Below, in pieces: positions 31,344 to 38,747 of a DNA stretch of 64,000 bases. Location: contig NZ_CADEPL010000014.1 of NCBI RefSeq assembly GCF_902829295.1, forward strand, positions 1-64,000, written 5' to 3'. The notes under the pieces are model-generated. The model had not been told where the DNA came from and did not search any database. It saw nothing but the letters and a program-made list of their open reading frames with translations. The stretch's first letter is position 1; each line of letters opens with the position of its first letter. A program made the position numbers and the translations under genes. This DNA comes from Vogesella oryzae (lineage in GTDB: Bacteria > Pseudomonadota > Gammaproteobacteria > Burkholderiales > Chromobacteriaceae).

Positions 31344-31366
31344 CCCGCTTCCTGCCTTGATTTGAC

Positions 31367-31402
31367 AGAGCCATGCTGGCTACAAAGTCAGCATGGCTCT
31401 TT
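31367..31402 (+). terminator. Hairpin after aotP
   Basis: AGAGCCATGCTG (31367-31378) pairs with CAGCATGGCTCT (31389-31400) around a 10-base loop. The T-tract is short, so partial read-through into argR is possible. Confidence 0.7.
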
Positions 31403-31524
31403 CGTTATTGCGCCACCGCGATACATAAAGTGGCAACACGCCGGTTTGCGGTTGCCTGCCAGCCGCGATCACGACACAATGCGCTGCCTTTAGCCTTCCG
31501 CGCCAACGTTCCCAGCTACCGGAT

Positions 31525-32520
31525 ATGGTCACCACTACCTCCAGCAATAAACCCGTACGCTTTGGCTTCCTGCTGCTGCCCAATGCATCGCTGGCCGACT
31601 TCGGCATCGCCACCGAAGTGCTGACCCGTGCCAACCAGCTGGCCGAGCGTCGTGTCTACGAATTCCTGCCGCTGTCGCTGTCCGGGGAAATGGTCACCAT
31701 GAGCAACGGCCTGAAGATGCCGGTAGACCTGCCGCTGGCGCATGCGCCGAAGCTGGACGCACTGGTGGTGCTGGCCGACGAGGTGGGACTGGAGGTGGCG
31801 GGCGAGGAGCTGTCCAAGGCCATCGGCAGCCAGCTCACCGAACACACCGCGCTGATCGGCATCGGCTGCGGCAGCTACTGGCTGGCCCGCGCCGGCCTGC
31901 TCAATGGCCATCGCGCCCCCATCCACTGGCAGGAAATCAACCGCCTGTCGGAAGAGTTTCCGGACGTCATCGTCTCGTCCAACCTGTATGAAATGGACGG
32001 CAACCGCATGAGCAGTGCCGGCGGCGCCGCGACTTACGATTTCATGATGGGGCTGGTTGCGGCCAACCTTGGCCACGAATTCGCGGCCCAGCTGTCGGAA
32101 GTGTTCAGCATGGAGCGCCTGCGCCCGGGCACCGAGCGGCAGCGCATTCCGCTGGCCACCCGTATCGGCGGCAGCCAGCCCAAGCTCACCGAGGCGGTCA
32201 GCCTGATGGAAGCCAATATCGAGGAGCCGCTGACCACCGACGACATCGCCTACTATGTCGGCGTATCGCGCCGCCAGCTGGAACGGCTGTTCAAGCAGTA
32301 CCTCGGCACCGTGCCCTCCAAATACTATCTGGAACTGCGCCTGAACCGCGCGCGCCAGTTGCTGCAGCAGACCAGCAAATCCATCGTGCAGATCGGCCTT
32401 GCCTGCGGCTTCTCCAGCGGCCCGCATTTTTCCAGCACCTACCGCGGCCACTTCGGCATCACCCCGCGCGAAGAGCGTGCCCAGCGCACGGCCCCACCCG
32501 CCGACAACAAGGCCGGCTGA
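31525..32520 (+). CDS. argR: AraC-family arginine-responsive regulator (Pseudomonas ArgR type)
   Basis: A 331-aa protein with an N-terminal DJ-1/GATase-like sensor domain (RFGFLLLPNASLADFG to about residue 200) and a C-terminal AraC helix-turn-helix region (DIAYYVGVSRRQLERLFKQYLG and GLACGFSSGPHFSSTYRGHFG). In Pseudomonas aeruginosa the homologue is the last gene of aotJQMOP-argR and activates aot, arginine catabolism and gdhB. The same neighbours here make that role very likely. It is not the E. coli-type ArgR repressor. Confidence 0.9.
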   Translation: MVTTTSSNKPVRFGFLLLPNASLADFGIATEVLTRANQLAERRVYEFLPLSLSGEMVTMSNGLKMPVDLPLAHAPKLDALVVLADEVGLEVAGEELSKAIGSQLTEHTALIGIGCGSYWLARAGLLNGHRAPIHWQEINRLSEEFPDVIVSSNLYEMDGNRMSSAGGAATYDFMMGLVAANLGHEFAAQLSEVFSMERLRPGTERQRIPLATRIGGSQPKLTEAVSLMEANIEEPLTTDDIAYYVGVSRRQLERLFKQYLGTVPSKYYLELRLNRARQLLQQTSKSIVQIGLACGFSSGPHFSSTYRGHFGITPREERAQRTAPPADNKAG

Positions 32521-32537
32521 ACCGCCACCCAACATAA

Positions 32538-32565
32538 AACGGAGCGCAGCGCGCTCCGTTTTTTT
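32538..32565 (+). terminator. Rho-independent terminator of argR
   Basis: AACGGAGCGC (32538-32547) pairs with GCGCTCCGTT (32551-32560) with an AGC loop, followed by a run of T residues. Confidence 0.9.
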
Positions 32566-32686
32566 ATCCATTCCCCGCCGTGGCAGCCGCTGCCACACCC
32601 GCCTCTGTCCCGCACACGGATCGGCGCTCGGCAGAAAACACTTGTTCTGTATTTCTGAACAAGCATCTCAAAAAAGCTCGATTGCC

Positions 32687-32723
32687 ATTAGTTCGAACCA
32701 GAACTATTCTGGCCGGAACTAAT
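32687..32723. promoter_or_regulatory. Inverted repeat upstream of the MarR gene
   Basis: ATTAGTTC (32687-32694) and GAACTAAT (32716-32723) are perfect inverted arms, with further overlapping AGTTC/GAACT arms inside. The site lies 20-56 bases before the marR start and is the natural candidate for autorepression of the operon. Confidence 0.6.
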
Positions 32724-32742
32724 CCACCGCTCAGGTGCCCAT

Positions 32743-33195
32743 ATGTCGCAAGCCCCCATGGTGCCGCGTACCCGCGACCTGATCCGCGAGCTGGTACGCG
32801 CCTACCAGGCGTTCGAACAGCGCTCCAACGACCGCATCCGCCGGCATGGTCTGACCCATGCCCAGTTCGATGTGATCGCCACCCTGGGCAACACCCCGGG
32901 GATGAGCTGCAAGACGCTATCGGAAAAGACGCTGATCACCAAAGGCACCCTTACCGGTGTGCTGGACCGCTTGCTGGAAAAAGAGCTGATCAGCCGCACC
33001 GTGGATGCCAACGACCGCCGCAGCCTGTTTGTAGCGCTGACCGCGGCCGGCGATGCCCTGTTCCGGCAGGCATTTCCGGATGTGGCCGGCGACCTGAGTT
33101 CGGCGTTTGACCATATGAGCGATGCGGAACTGGCCGAGGCAGCTGCCCTGCTGCACCGGCTGCGTACCGCCCTTGATAACCAACAGGAATCCTGA
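32743..33195 (+). CDS. MarR-family transcriptional regulator
   Basis: A 150-aa winged-helix regulator. MarR features are LTHAQFDVIATLGNTPGMSCKTLSEKT, the recognition helix region TKGTLTGVLDRLLEKELI, and the wing with DANDRRSLFVALT (the conserved DxRxxxxxLT pattern). It directly abuts the cytochrome b561 gene (TGA then ATG) and probably controls the b561-yceI-yceI operon. The inducer is unknown. Confidence 0.92.
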   Translation: MSQAPMVPRTRDLIRELVRAYQAFEQRSNDRIRRHGLTHAQFDVIATLGNTPGMSCKTLSEKTLITKGTLTGVLDRLLEKELISRTVDANDRRSLFVALTAAGDALFRQAFPDVAGDLSSAFDHMSDAELAEAAALLHRLRTALDNQQES

Positions 33196-33735
33196 ATGAG
33201 CAACACCCCCGCCCGCTACAGTACCTTGCAAACCCTGCTGCACTGGCTGATGGCTGCCCTGATGATCGGCGCCTTCCTGTTCGGCAACTATCTCGCGGAC
33301 CTGCCGCTGTCGCCGGCAAAATTCCAGCTGATCAGCTACCACAAATGGCTGGGCATCAGCCTGCTGGCCCTGCTGGCATTGCGCGTAGTAGTGCGCCTGG
33401 CCAGGAAAGCGCCGGCCCTGCCCGCCGGCATGGGGGCAGCAGCGCGCGCCATGGCCCACATCGGCCATGCCGCCCTTTATCTGCTGATGCTGGCGATTCC
33501 GCTGTCCGGCTGGCTGATGAGCTCGGCTTACGGTTTTCCGGTGGTGCTGTTCGGCGTACTGCCGCTGCCGGACCTGATTGCGGCCAACCCTGCGCTGGCG
33601 GAACAACTCAAGGCCGGTCACGGCCTGCTGAACAACGTGCTGGTTATCGTCGTGGTTGCCCATGTGCTGGCCGCGCTGAAACACCAGTTCATCGACAAGG
33701 ATGGCCTGCTCGAACGCATGAGCCTGCGCCGCTGA
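33196..33735 (+). CDS. Cytochrome b561
   Basis: A 179-aa inner-membrane di-haem cytochrome with four helices. Candidate haem ligands are visible: LLHWLMAALM, YHKWLGISLL, IGHAALYLLMLAIPLSGW and VAHVLAALKH. Such proteins move electrons between quinols and periplasmic partners. YceI-family genes directly follow, a frequent pairing thought to relate to isoprenoid or quinone carriage and redox stress. Confidence 0.9.
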   Translation: MSNTPARYSTLQTLLHWLMAALMIGAFLFGNYLADLPLSPAKFQLISYHKWLGISLLALLALRVVVRLARKAPALPAGMGAAARAMAHIGHAALYLLMLAIPLSGWLMSSAYGFPVVLFGVLPLPDLIAANPALAEQLKAGHGLLNNVLVIVVVAHVLAALKHQFIDKDGLLERMSLRR

Positions 33736-33757
33736 TCCCCCCACAGGAACCCGACTG

Positions 33758-34297
33758 ATGAAACACACACTACTGCTGCTGCCGCTGCTGGCCGCCCCCG
33801 CTTTTGCCCAGCCGGTTGACGCCGCCAAGAGCCAGATGGTTTTCACCATGAAGCAGATGGGCGTACCGGTCTCCGGCAGCTTCAAGAAGTTTGCGGCCAA
33901 CGTGTCGTTCAACCCGGCGCAGCCGGATGCCGGCAAGGCCGACATCAGCATCGACATCGGCAGCATCAGCCTGCCGACGGCAGAAGCCAATGCCGAAGCA
34001 CGCAAGAAGGACTGGTTCAACAGCGCCCAGTTTCCGCAGGCGCGCTTCGTGTCCAGCAGCATCAAGCCGCTGGGCAATAACCGCTTCCAGGTTAACGGCA
34101 AGCTGACGCTCAAGGGCATCACCCGCGATATCAGCGCGCCGTTCCAGGTCACGACGCAAGGCAAATTGATGACCGTGGATGGCGCCATTCCGCTGTCGCG
34201 GCTCGCTTTCAAGATCGGCGAAGGCAGCTGGAGTGATACCAGCACCGTCGCCGATACCGTAGATCTCAAGTTCCGCCTTGTGCTGAACAACGCATGA
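33758..34297 (+). CDS. YceI-family periplasmic protein, copy 1
   Basis: A 179-aa secreted protein with signal peptide MKHTLLLLPLLAAPAFA. The beta-barrel signatures include DISIDIGSISL, RKKDWFNSAQFPQARF and VNGKLTLKGITRDI. YceI proteins are lipocalin-like and bind isoprenoids in the periplasm. It is less typical than the next copy. It is spaced 22 bases after the b561 gene. Confidence 0.9.
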   Translation: MKHTLLLLPLLAAPAFAQPVDAAKSQMVFTMKQMGVPVSGSFKKFAANVSFNPAQPDAGKADISIDIGSISLPTAEANAEARKKDWFNSAQFPQARFVSSSIKPLGNNRFQVNGKLTLKGITRDISAPFQVTTQGKLMTVDGAIPLSRLAFKIGEGSWSDTSTVADTVDLKFRLVLNNA

Positions 34298-34323
34298 TGA
34301 CCCTTACCCACTGGAGAAACCCG

Positions 34324-34893
34324 ATGATCCGTACCGCCCTGTTTGCTGCCCTGTTTGCCACCGCTGGTGCTGCCGTTGCCGCGCCGGTCAACTACTCGGT
34401 TGACCCGACCCACACCTTCGCTGCCTACGAAGTCAACCACCTGGGCCTGTCGCTGCAACATGGCACCTTCACCAAGGTAAACGGCCAGCTGGTAGTGGAC
34501 GAAGCCGCCAAGAAAGGCAGCGTGGATGTCACCATCGACGCCAATTCGCTGCAGACTTTCTTCGGCGACCGTGACACCCACCTGAAGAGCGAAGCGTTCT
34601 TCAACGTGGCCAAGTTCCCGACCCTGACCTACAAGTCTACTGCCGTGGTATTCAAGGGCGACAAGCCGGCCAGCGTCCAGGGCAACCTGACCCTGCTGGG
34701 CGTGACCAAGCCGGTTACCCTCACCCTGGCTCGCGTCAGCAAGGGCAAGAACCCGATGACCGGCGTGGAAACCTGGGGTGCCAACGCGGTTGCCACCATC
34801 AAGCGCTCCGACTTCGGCATGAAAACCTTCGTACCGGCCATCAGCGACGACGTGACCCTGAACATCACCCTGGAAGCTGCCCAGGCCCAGTAA
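34324..34893 (+). CDS. YceI-family periplasmic protein, copy 2
   Basis: A 189-aa secreted YceI protein with signal peptide MIRTALFAALFATAGAAVA. It is close to the E. coli form: YSVDPTHTFAAYEVNHLGLS, RDTHLKSEAFFNVAKFPTLTY and LTLLGVTKPVTL are conserved. The ATG at 34324 is preferred, with GGAG upstream, over 34294. It is the second of two tandem family members with modest similarity to each other. Confidence 0.93.
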   Translation: MIRTALFAALFATAGAAVAAPVNYSVDPTHTFAAYEVNHLGLSLQHGTFTKVNGQLVVDEAAKKGSVDVTIDANSLQTFFGDRDTHLKSEAFFNVAKFPTLTYKSTAVVFKGDKPASVQGNLTLLGVTKPVTLTLARVSKGKNPMTGVETWGANAVATIKRSDFGMKTFVPAISDDVTLNITLEAAQAQ

Positions 34894-34912
34894 GGCCCGT
34901 CAGCAAACAGCG

Positions 34913-34941
34913 AAAAACCGCAGCTACGGCTGCGGTTTTTT
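34913..34941 (+). terminator. Rho-independent terminator of the b561-yceI operon
   Basis: AAAAACCGCAG (34913-34923) pairs with CTGCGGTTTTT (34930-34940) around CTACGG, followed by a T tract. Confidence 0.9.
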
Positions 34942-34947
34942 CACTTC

Positions 34948-34979
34948 AAGGTTGGCCGCATCAGGGTGCGGCCAACCTT
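34948..34979. repeat. Inverted pair of the GTTGGCCGCA motif at a tail-to-tail junction
   Basis: AAGGTTGGCCGCA (34948-34960) and its complement (34967-34979) with a 6-base loop. The right arm overlaps the last codons of the convergent EAL gene. Confidence 0.9.
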
Positions 34980-36601
34980 TGCAGCAGTTCGTCCAGCAGC
35001 ATCGGCCGGTAAAAGTGGTAACCCTGCGCAAACTGGCAGCCAAGCTCGCGCACGCACGCCGCCTGCTCGGCGGTTTCCACCCCTTCCGCCACCACACTGC
35101 AGCCCAGCGCCTGCGCCAGCCCCACCAGCCCCTGCACGATCTGCGCATCGATGCCACGGCGCGCGATGTCGGTAATGAAGCTGCGCTCGATCTTGATGAC
35201 GCCAGCCTGCAGCCGTTTCAGATACGACAGCGAGGCATAGCCGACGCCGAAATCGTCCACCGCCAGCCGCGTGCCCATTTCCCGCAGGCGGGCAATCGCC
35301 TGCTCCACCGTGGCATTGAGATTCGCCATCGAGGTTTCCGTGACCTCGATCTCGATATTGCCGGCCAGTGCCGGCTGCGGCAGCAGCAACTGGTACAGGT
35401 AGTCCGGCACATCGGCATCCAGGCTCTGGCCGGACAGGTTGAACGACAGCACGAAATCCGGCTGCAAATCCGCCAGCTGCCGCGCCGCCGCCAGCATCTG
35501 GCTGATCACCCAGCGGTCCAGCTCCGCCGCCAGCCCCATGCGCTCGGCCACCGGCACAAAGAAGCCGGGCGACAAGGCGCCGACGCTGGCCCCGGGCCAG
35601 CGCAGCAAGGCCTCGGCCCCCACGATGCGGCCATCGGCCAGGTCCACTCGCGGCTGGAACAGCAGCTCCAGCTCGCCGTTGCGGATCACATCGTCCAGAT
35701 GGTGTTCGGCATAGCGCGCTGCCTGCAGCGCGGCATAGTCCGCCGCCTGCAATTGCAGCAGCCGCCGCGGGTTGCCGGCACTCGCGAAGTTCAGATGCAG
35801 CGCGCACGCCTCCAGCAAAGTGCTGCCATCCAGCCGGTAATGCTCGACCTGCGCCCAGTCGATCTGCAGCCGCAACACGCTGGTGGTGTAATTGAGACTG
35901 ATGCTGCCGAGCGCGATGCTGTAACGCTGCTGCAGCTGGTCAAAATCGCCATCACCCAGATACGGTTGCTCGATCAAGGCCCAGCAGCCATCGGACCAGC
36001 TATACACCAGCCCCTGCTCCGCCAGCGGTTGAAGGCGGACAGTCAGCGCCTGCTGCAACTGCTGCAGCTCCTGTGGCCGCAAACGCATCGACAGCGCCAG
36101 ATAGCTGTCCAGCTTCAACAACGTTACCCGCACCGACCGGCGTGCGCGCTGCTCGGCCTGCAGGCTGGACTGCAGCTGCATCCGGTTGAGTACGGCCGGC
36201 GCGGATGGCGTGGCAACCGCATGCCGCTGATGCCGGATGTGCATGGCGACGGCGGACAGCAGCAAATCCAGGTCGACCGGTTTGTCGAGGCAATGCTCGG
36301 CCCCCGGCATCTGGCCACGCTGCGGCAGTGGCGCGTCATCGGTAGCTGTCAGCAGGATGAACGGGGTATCGGCGATGGCGGCATCGCTGCGTACCGCTTC
36401 CAGCAAGGCAAAGCCATCCATTTGCGCCAGTAGCGCATCGCTGACGACCAGCTCCGGCCGCTCGCTGCGGATCAGCGACAGTGCGCTTCGGCCGTTATCC
36501 GCTTCCAGCACGCGATAACCGGCAGACTGCAACTCCTCGCACAACAGTTGGCGGGTGGTATCGTCGCCCTCGACGCAGAGCACGGTCTGCAGATCGGACA
36601 T
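34961..36601 (-). CDS. Response regulator with C-terminal EAL cyclic-di-GMP phosphodiesterase domain
   Basis: A 546-aa protein. Residues 1-120 form a receiver domain with phospho-acceptor Asp in VVSDALLAQMDG and Lys in LDKPVD. Residues about 145-275 look like a degenerate GGDEF domain with no GGDEF or GTPase motif. Residues about 300-546 form an EAL domain whose catalytic residues are present: AEALLRW, FNLSGQSL, EVTET, AVDDFG, IKIERSF (usually IKIDRSF) and VAEGVET with a later AQGYHF. It is expected to degrade cyclic-di-GMP when phosphorylated. No kinase gene is adjacent. Confidence 0.9.
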   Translation of the reverse strand: MSDLQTVLCVEGDDTTRQLLCEELQSAGYRVLEADNGRSALSLIRSERPELVVSDALLAQMDGFALLEAVRSDAAIADTPFILLTATDDAPLPQRGQMPGAEHCLDKPVDLDLLLSAVAMHIRHQRHAVATPSAPAVLNRMQLQSSLQAEQRARRSVRVTLLKLDSYLALSMRLRPQELQQLQQALTVRLQPLAEQGLVYSWSDGCWALIEQPYLGDGDFDQLQQRYSIALGSISLNYTTSVLRLQIDWAQVEHYRLDGSTLLEACALHLNFASAGNPRRLLQLQAADYAALQAARYAEHHLDDVIRNGELELLFQPRVDLADGRIVGAEALLRWPGASVGALSPGFFVPVAERMGLAAELDRWVISQMLAAARQLADLQPDFVLSFNLSGQSLDADVPDYLYQLLLPQPALAGNIEIEVTETSMANLNATVEQAIARLREMGTRLAVDDFGVGYASLSYLKRLQAGVIKIERSFITDIARRGIDAQIVQGLVGLAQALGCSVVAEGVETAEQAACVRELGCQFAQGYHFYRPMLLDELLQRLAAP

Positions 36602-36655
36602 GGTGTTCTCCCGGCCGGATTACAGCCAAGGTTGGCCGCAAAGCCGGCGCTAAGG

Positions 36656-37315
36656 CTAGTTCTCGTCTGGCTGCTGCCGGGCCTGCAATGTGGCGCGCGC
36701 CACCGCCGCCAGCTCGGCGATGGCGGCTGTGGCGGCAAAGTCCAGCCGCAGCCGCTTGTCGCCCTGCCGGCAATCCAGCCCGTACAGATCGACAGCAATC
36801 AATTGCAGGGTGGTTGCCGGCTGCAGCTCGGCCAGCAGATCCCCCTCCAGCCCGGCGGGTAACTGTGCTACAGCCTGCCAGCCCACCTCTTCTCCCCAGC
36901 CCATGCGGCCAAAGCCGCCGATAAAACGCACGCGGCGCGGCTGCAAACGAAAGAAATGGAAGTCGCCAAGCGCCAGGTAGCCCGCGTAGTCCGGGCAGTA
37001 ACGCAACAAGCGCGCCAGGGTTGCCTCATCCGGCGCCTGCGGCTGCAGATCACCCAGCAGCGTCATGCGCTCGGCGGCCAACACCTCGGCACCGGCGGCG
37101 CGCTGCAACAGCATGCTCACGCGGCCGTCGGCACGCGCATTGCGGCAATGTTCCGCCAGGTCGCTCATCAGCAGCCACGGAGCATGATCGGCCCCGATGG
37201 CAAACGGTACTGCGGTCACAAACGGATAACCCGGCAGCGACAGCGCCTGGGTCGCCAGCGCGGCATCGCCGCAGGCATGCAACAACGACAGACAATCGGC
37301 AACAGCAATTTTCAT
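36656..37315 (-). CDS. HugZ-like / pyridoxamine 5'-phosphate oxidase-fold protein
   Basis: A 219-aa protein from the ATG at 37315. A GTG at 37330 would add five residues, and neither has a clear ribosome site. YPFVTAVPFAIGADHAPWLLMSDLAEHCRNARADGRVSML is the split-barrel FMN/haem-binding signature. DYAGYLALGDFHFFRLQPRRVRFIGGFGRM follows, and a C-terminal domain resembles DUF2470. HugZ-type proteins can degrade haem, but most relatives are uncharacterised. No haem uptake genes are nearby. Confidence 0.75.
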   Translation of the reverse strand: MKIAVADCLSLLHACGDAALATQALSLPGYPFVTAVPFAIGADHAPWLLMSDLAEHCRNARADGRVSMLLQRAAGAEVLAAERMTLLGDLQPQAPDEATLARLLRYCPDYAGYLALGDFHFFRLQPRRVRFIGGFGRMGWGEEVGWQAVAQLPAGLEGDLLAELQPATTLQLIAVDLYGLDCRQGDKRLRLDFAATAAIAELAAVARATLQARQQPDEN

Positions 37316-37449
37316 GGCAAGCATCAACACAGGCAGAAGGTGCTTTCACGATAGGGCCAGCAGCCCGCACAGGCAATATCCAGCCGTATTTTCAAAGCCG
37401 GATGCTGCCGCTATAATCACTGGCGCTTCGGCCGAATGCCGAGCAGTGT

Positions 37450-37525
37450 GCCGGTATAGCTCAGTTGGTAGAGCAGCGCATTCGTAATGCGAAGGTCGGG
37501 GGTTCGACTCCTCTTACCGGCACCA
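37450..37525 (+). tRNA. tRNA-Thr (anticodon CGT)
   Basis: A 76-nt cloverleaf with acceptor stem GCCGGTA/TACCGGC, D-arm AGCTCAGTTGGTAGAGC, anticodon stem-loop with CGT at 37483-37485, T-arm GGGGGTTCGACTCC and an encoded CCA end. It reads ACG codons. The 1.2 kb after it is gene-poor remnant DNA, so it may have served as an integration site. Confidence 0.97.
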
Positions 37526-37920
37526 TAAAAATCAATCGCTTAAGGCACTTAATTTCCAGGTGGTTTTTTCGCGGTGCCGTGCTGTAAGACCATTGTAAGA
37601 TTGATATAAATTTTTCCTCAATGCCCCTCTGGTCTTGAGTCACCCCTGACACTGAATTGCTTCGGGGTTCGTAGTCATGGCGAAGTCTGCTTAACCTCTC
37701 GAAGCTACCATTTTGGCTGGAAAGAATGAACGCTAGCTATAGCAGACCTACAGCCAAAGAACTTCGCCCAGGTAGTTAACCATTCGAAAAATATCAACGG
37801 TGAGCTTTGTCGAATCGAATAGTGAAATAAAAAAGCCGCTAGTTGGTCACCATGCCCTCATGGCTACCGACCACTATGCATCGAAGCAGCCGGCACTCCC
37901 CGTTTTCACGGGGAGTAGGC

Positions 37921-38022
37921 TTACAGGATTAAAACGACGTAGAGAGTCGGCCCTGCTACCAACAGCAGGACACCAACGCTAGGTTGGTACCCTGCGCCAT
38001 AGTGGCTAATGTACTCGACCAT
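37921..38022 (-). CDS. Possible 33-aa single-helix membrane protein
   Basis: The frame from the ATG at 38022 reads MVEYISHYGAGYQ and then a hydrophobic tail (VGVLLLVAGPTLYVVLIL). A very purine-rich site (GGAGG at 38035-38039 and AAGGA at 38029-38033) precedes it, though an ATG at 38027 in another frame is also well placed. Filamentous phages encode minor coat proteins of this size. That link is a guess from size and hydrophobicity only. Confidence 0.3.
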   Translation of the reverse strand: MVEYISHYGAGYQPSVGVLLLVAGPTLYVVLIL

Positions 38023-38432
38023 ACCATTTCCTTTCCTCCAAGGGGCTTTTCTGCCCGCAGGGATAAATAAGTGTGTAGGCCACTTCCCCAGTTCCACGGA
38101 CAATGGCTTGCAGTCATTGCTGTGCGGTAGTGCTCCAAGTCTTCGACACGGGTTCCACCGAAACGGCGGGGGCGATGAGACAGGCCGTATTCCTTCACCA
38201 GCCTGTCCAACAGCTTGGGGCTCGGCTTCTGGGAACATTTCGTCAGGTATCCGCACAGGTGCTTCAAGCCCCGAAGTAGTTCTATTCTGGAGCGCTGAAG
38301 CCGGTGTCCACCAGTAACTTTTACCGCGTTTTTATGGTCTAAGATCGAACTTCCACGTAGTGAATTTGCACAAGCTTCAATCAGCTCGCGCATCTTTTCT
38401 ACTGTCTGGCCAGGTTGCATTTGTACGAACAC
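37956..38432 (-). CDS. Hypothetical protein, possibly a remnant
   Basis: A 158-aa frame from a GTG at 38432, extending without an ATG back to 38532. The first 110 residues are charged and plausible as protein (KMRELIEACANSLRGSS, then PSPKLLDRLVKEYGLSHRPRR). I do not recognise the family. The upstream end runs into an IS-end-like repeat, so the 5' part may be missing. It overlaps the small membrane-protein frame. Confidence 0.25.
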   Translation of the reverse strand: MFVQMQPGQTVEKMRELIEACANSLRGSSILDHKNAVKVTGGHRLQRSRIELLRGLKHLCGYLTKCSQKPSPKLLDRLVKEYGLSHRPRRFGGTRVEDLEHYRTAMTASHCPWNWGSGLHTYLSLRAEKPLGGKEMVWSSTLATMAQGTNLALVSCCW

Positions 38433-38481
38433 AGCGCACTGCTGGTGTATCCCATCCTCGCGGTAGCAATCCTTATTGGGT

Positions 38482-38686
38482 TTGGACTGCCCCGGCTCCT
38501 GTAGGCAATCCTGCCCTATGATTGGACTGCCCCACTAGTTGTTAGCGTTGGCATTGCTACGAAAACATCCTTCCAAGAACTGCCGGTGCCCTGTTTACAA
38601 TCACCAACAGTTCTAGGCTTGTCAGCGGCACCCGTTGACTATTGCTTGGTGTCCAGCTCCTTCATCCAGAATCCGGGACAGTCCAA
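38482..38686. mobile_element. Small IS-derived or MITE-like element with about 20-bp inverted ends
   Basis: TTGGACTGCCCCGGCTCCTG at 38482-38501 is matched in inverted orientation at 38667-38686 with 17 of 20 bases identical. A further internal TTGGACTGCCCC lies at 38522. The roughly 205-bp interval has no transposase. Ends starting TTGGACTG resemble IS3-type termini, but I cannot name the family. No target duplication is evident. Confidence 0.45.
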
Positions 38687-38723
38687 TGTGATGATGGCCG
38701 ACAGGGTTGGCCGCAGCATGCCA

Positions 38724-38742
38724 GCCGGCACTTGGTGCCGGC
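38724..38742 (-). terminator. Hairpin after the RND permease gene
   Basis: GCCGGCAC (38724-38731) pairs with GTGCCGGC (38735-38742) around a 3-base loop just past the stop of the pump gene. There is no T-tract, so termination strength is uncertain. Confidence 0.5.
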
Positions 38743-38747
38743 CCGAT

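Larger units (their letters stand above)
37526..38747. other. Gene-poor remnant region after tRNA-Thr
   Basis: These 1.2 kb hold no recognisable intact gene. They contain only small or uncertain reading frames on the minus strand, a strong hairpin at 37895-37916 (9-bp stem ACTCCCCGT with a TTTC loop), and a pair of IS-end-like inverted repeats at 38482-38501 and 38667-38686. Composition is lower in GC than the surroundings, and the GTTGGCCGCA motif is absent until 38706. The picture is a decayed mobile or phage element next to a tRNA gene. Confidence 0.6.

Noticed and set aside
37461-37652. Minus-strand 63-codon frame across tRNA-Thr
   Set aside because: It is the common artefact of translating the tRNA complement (VRGVEPPTF).
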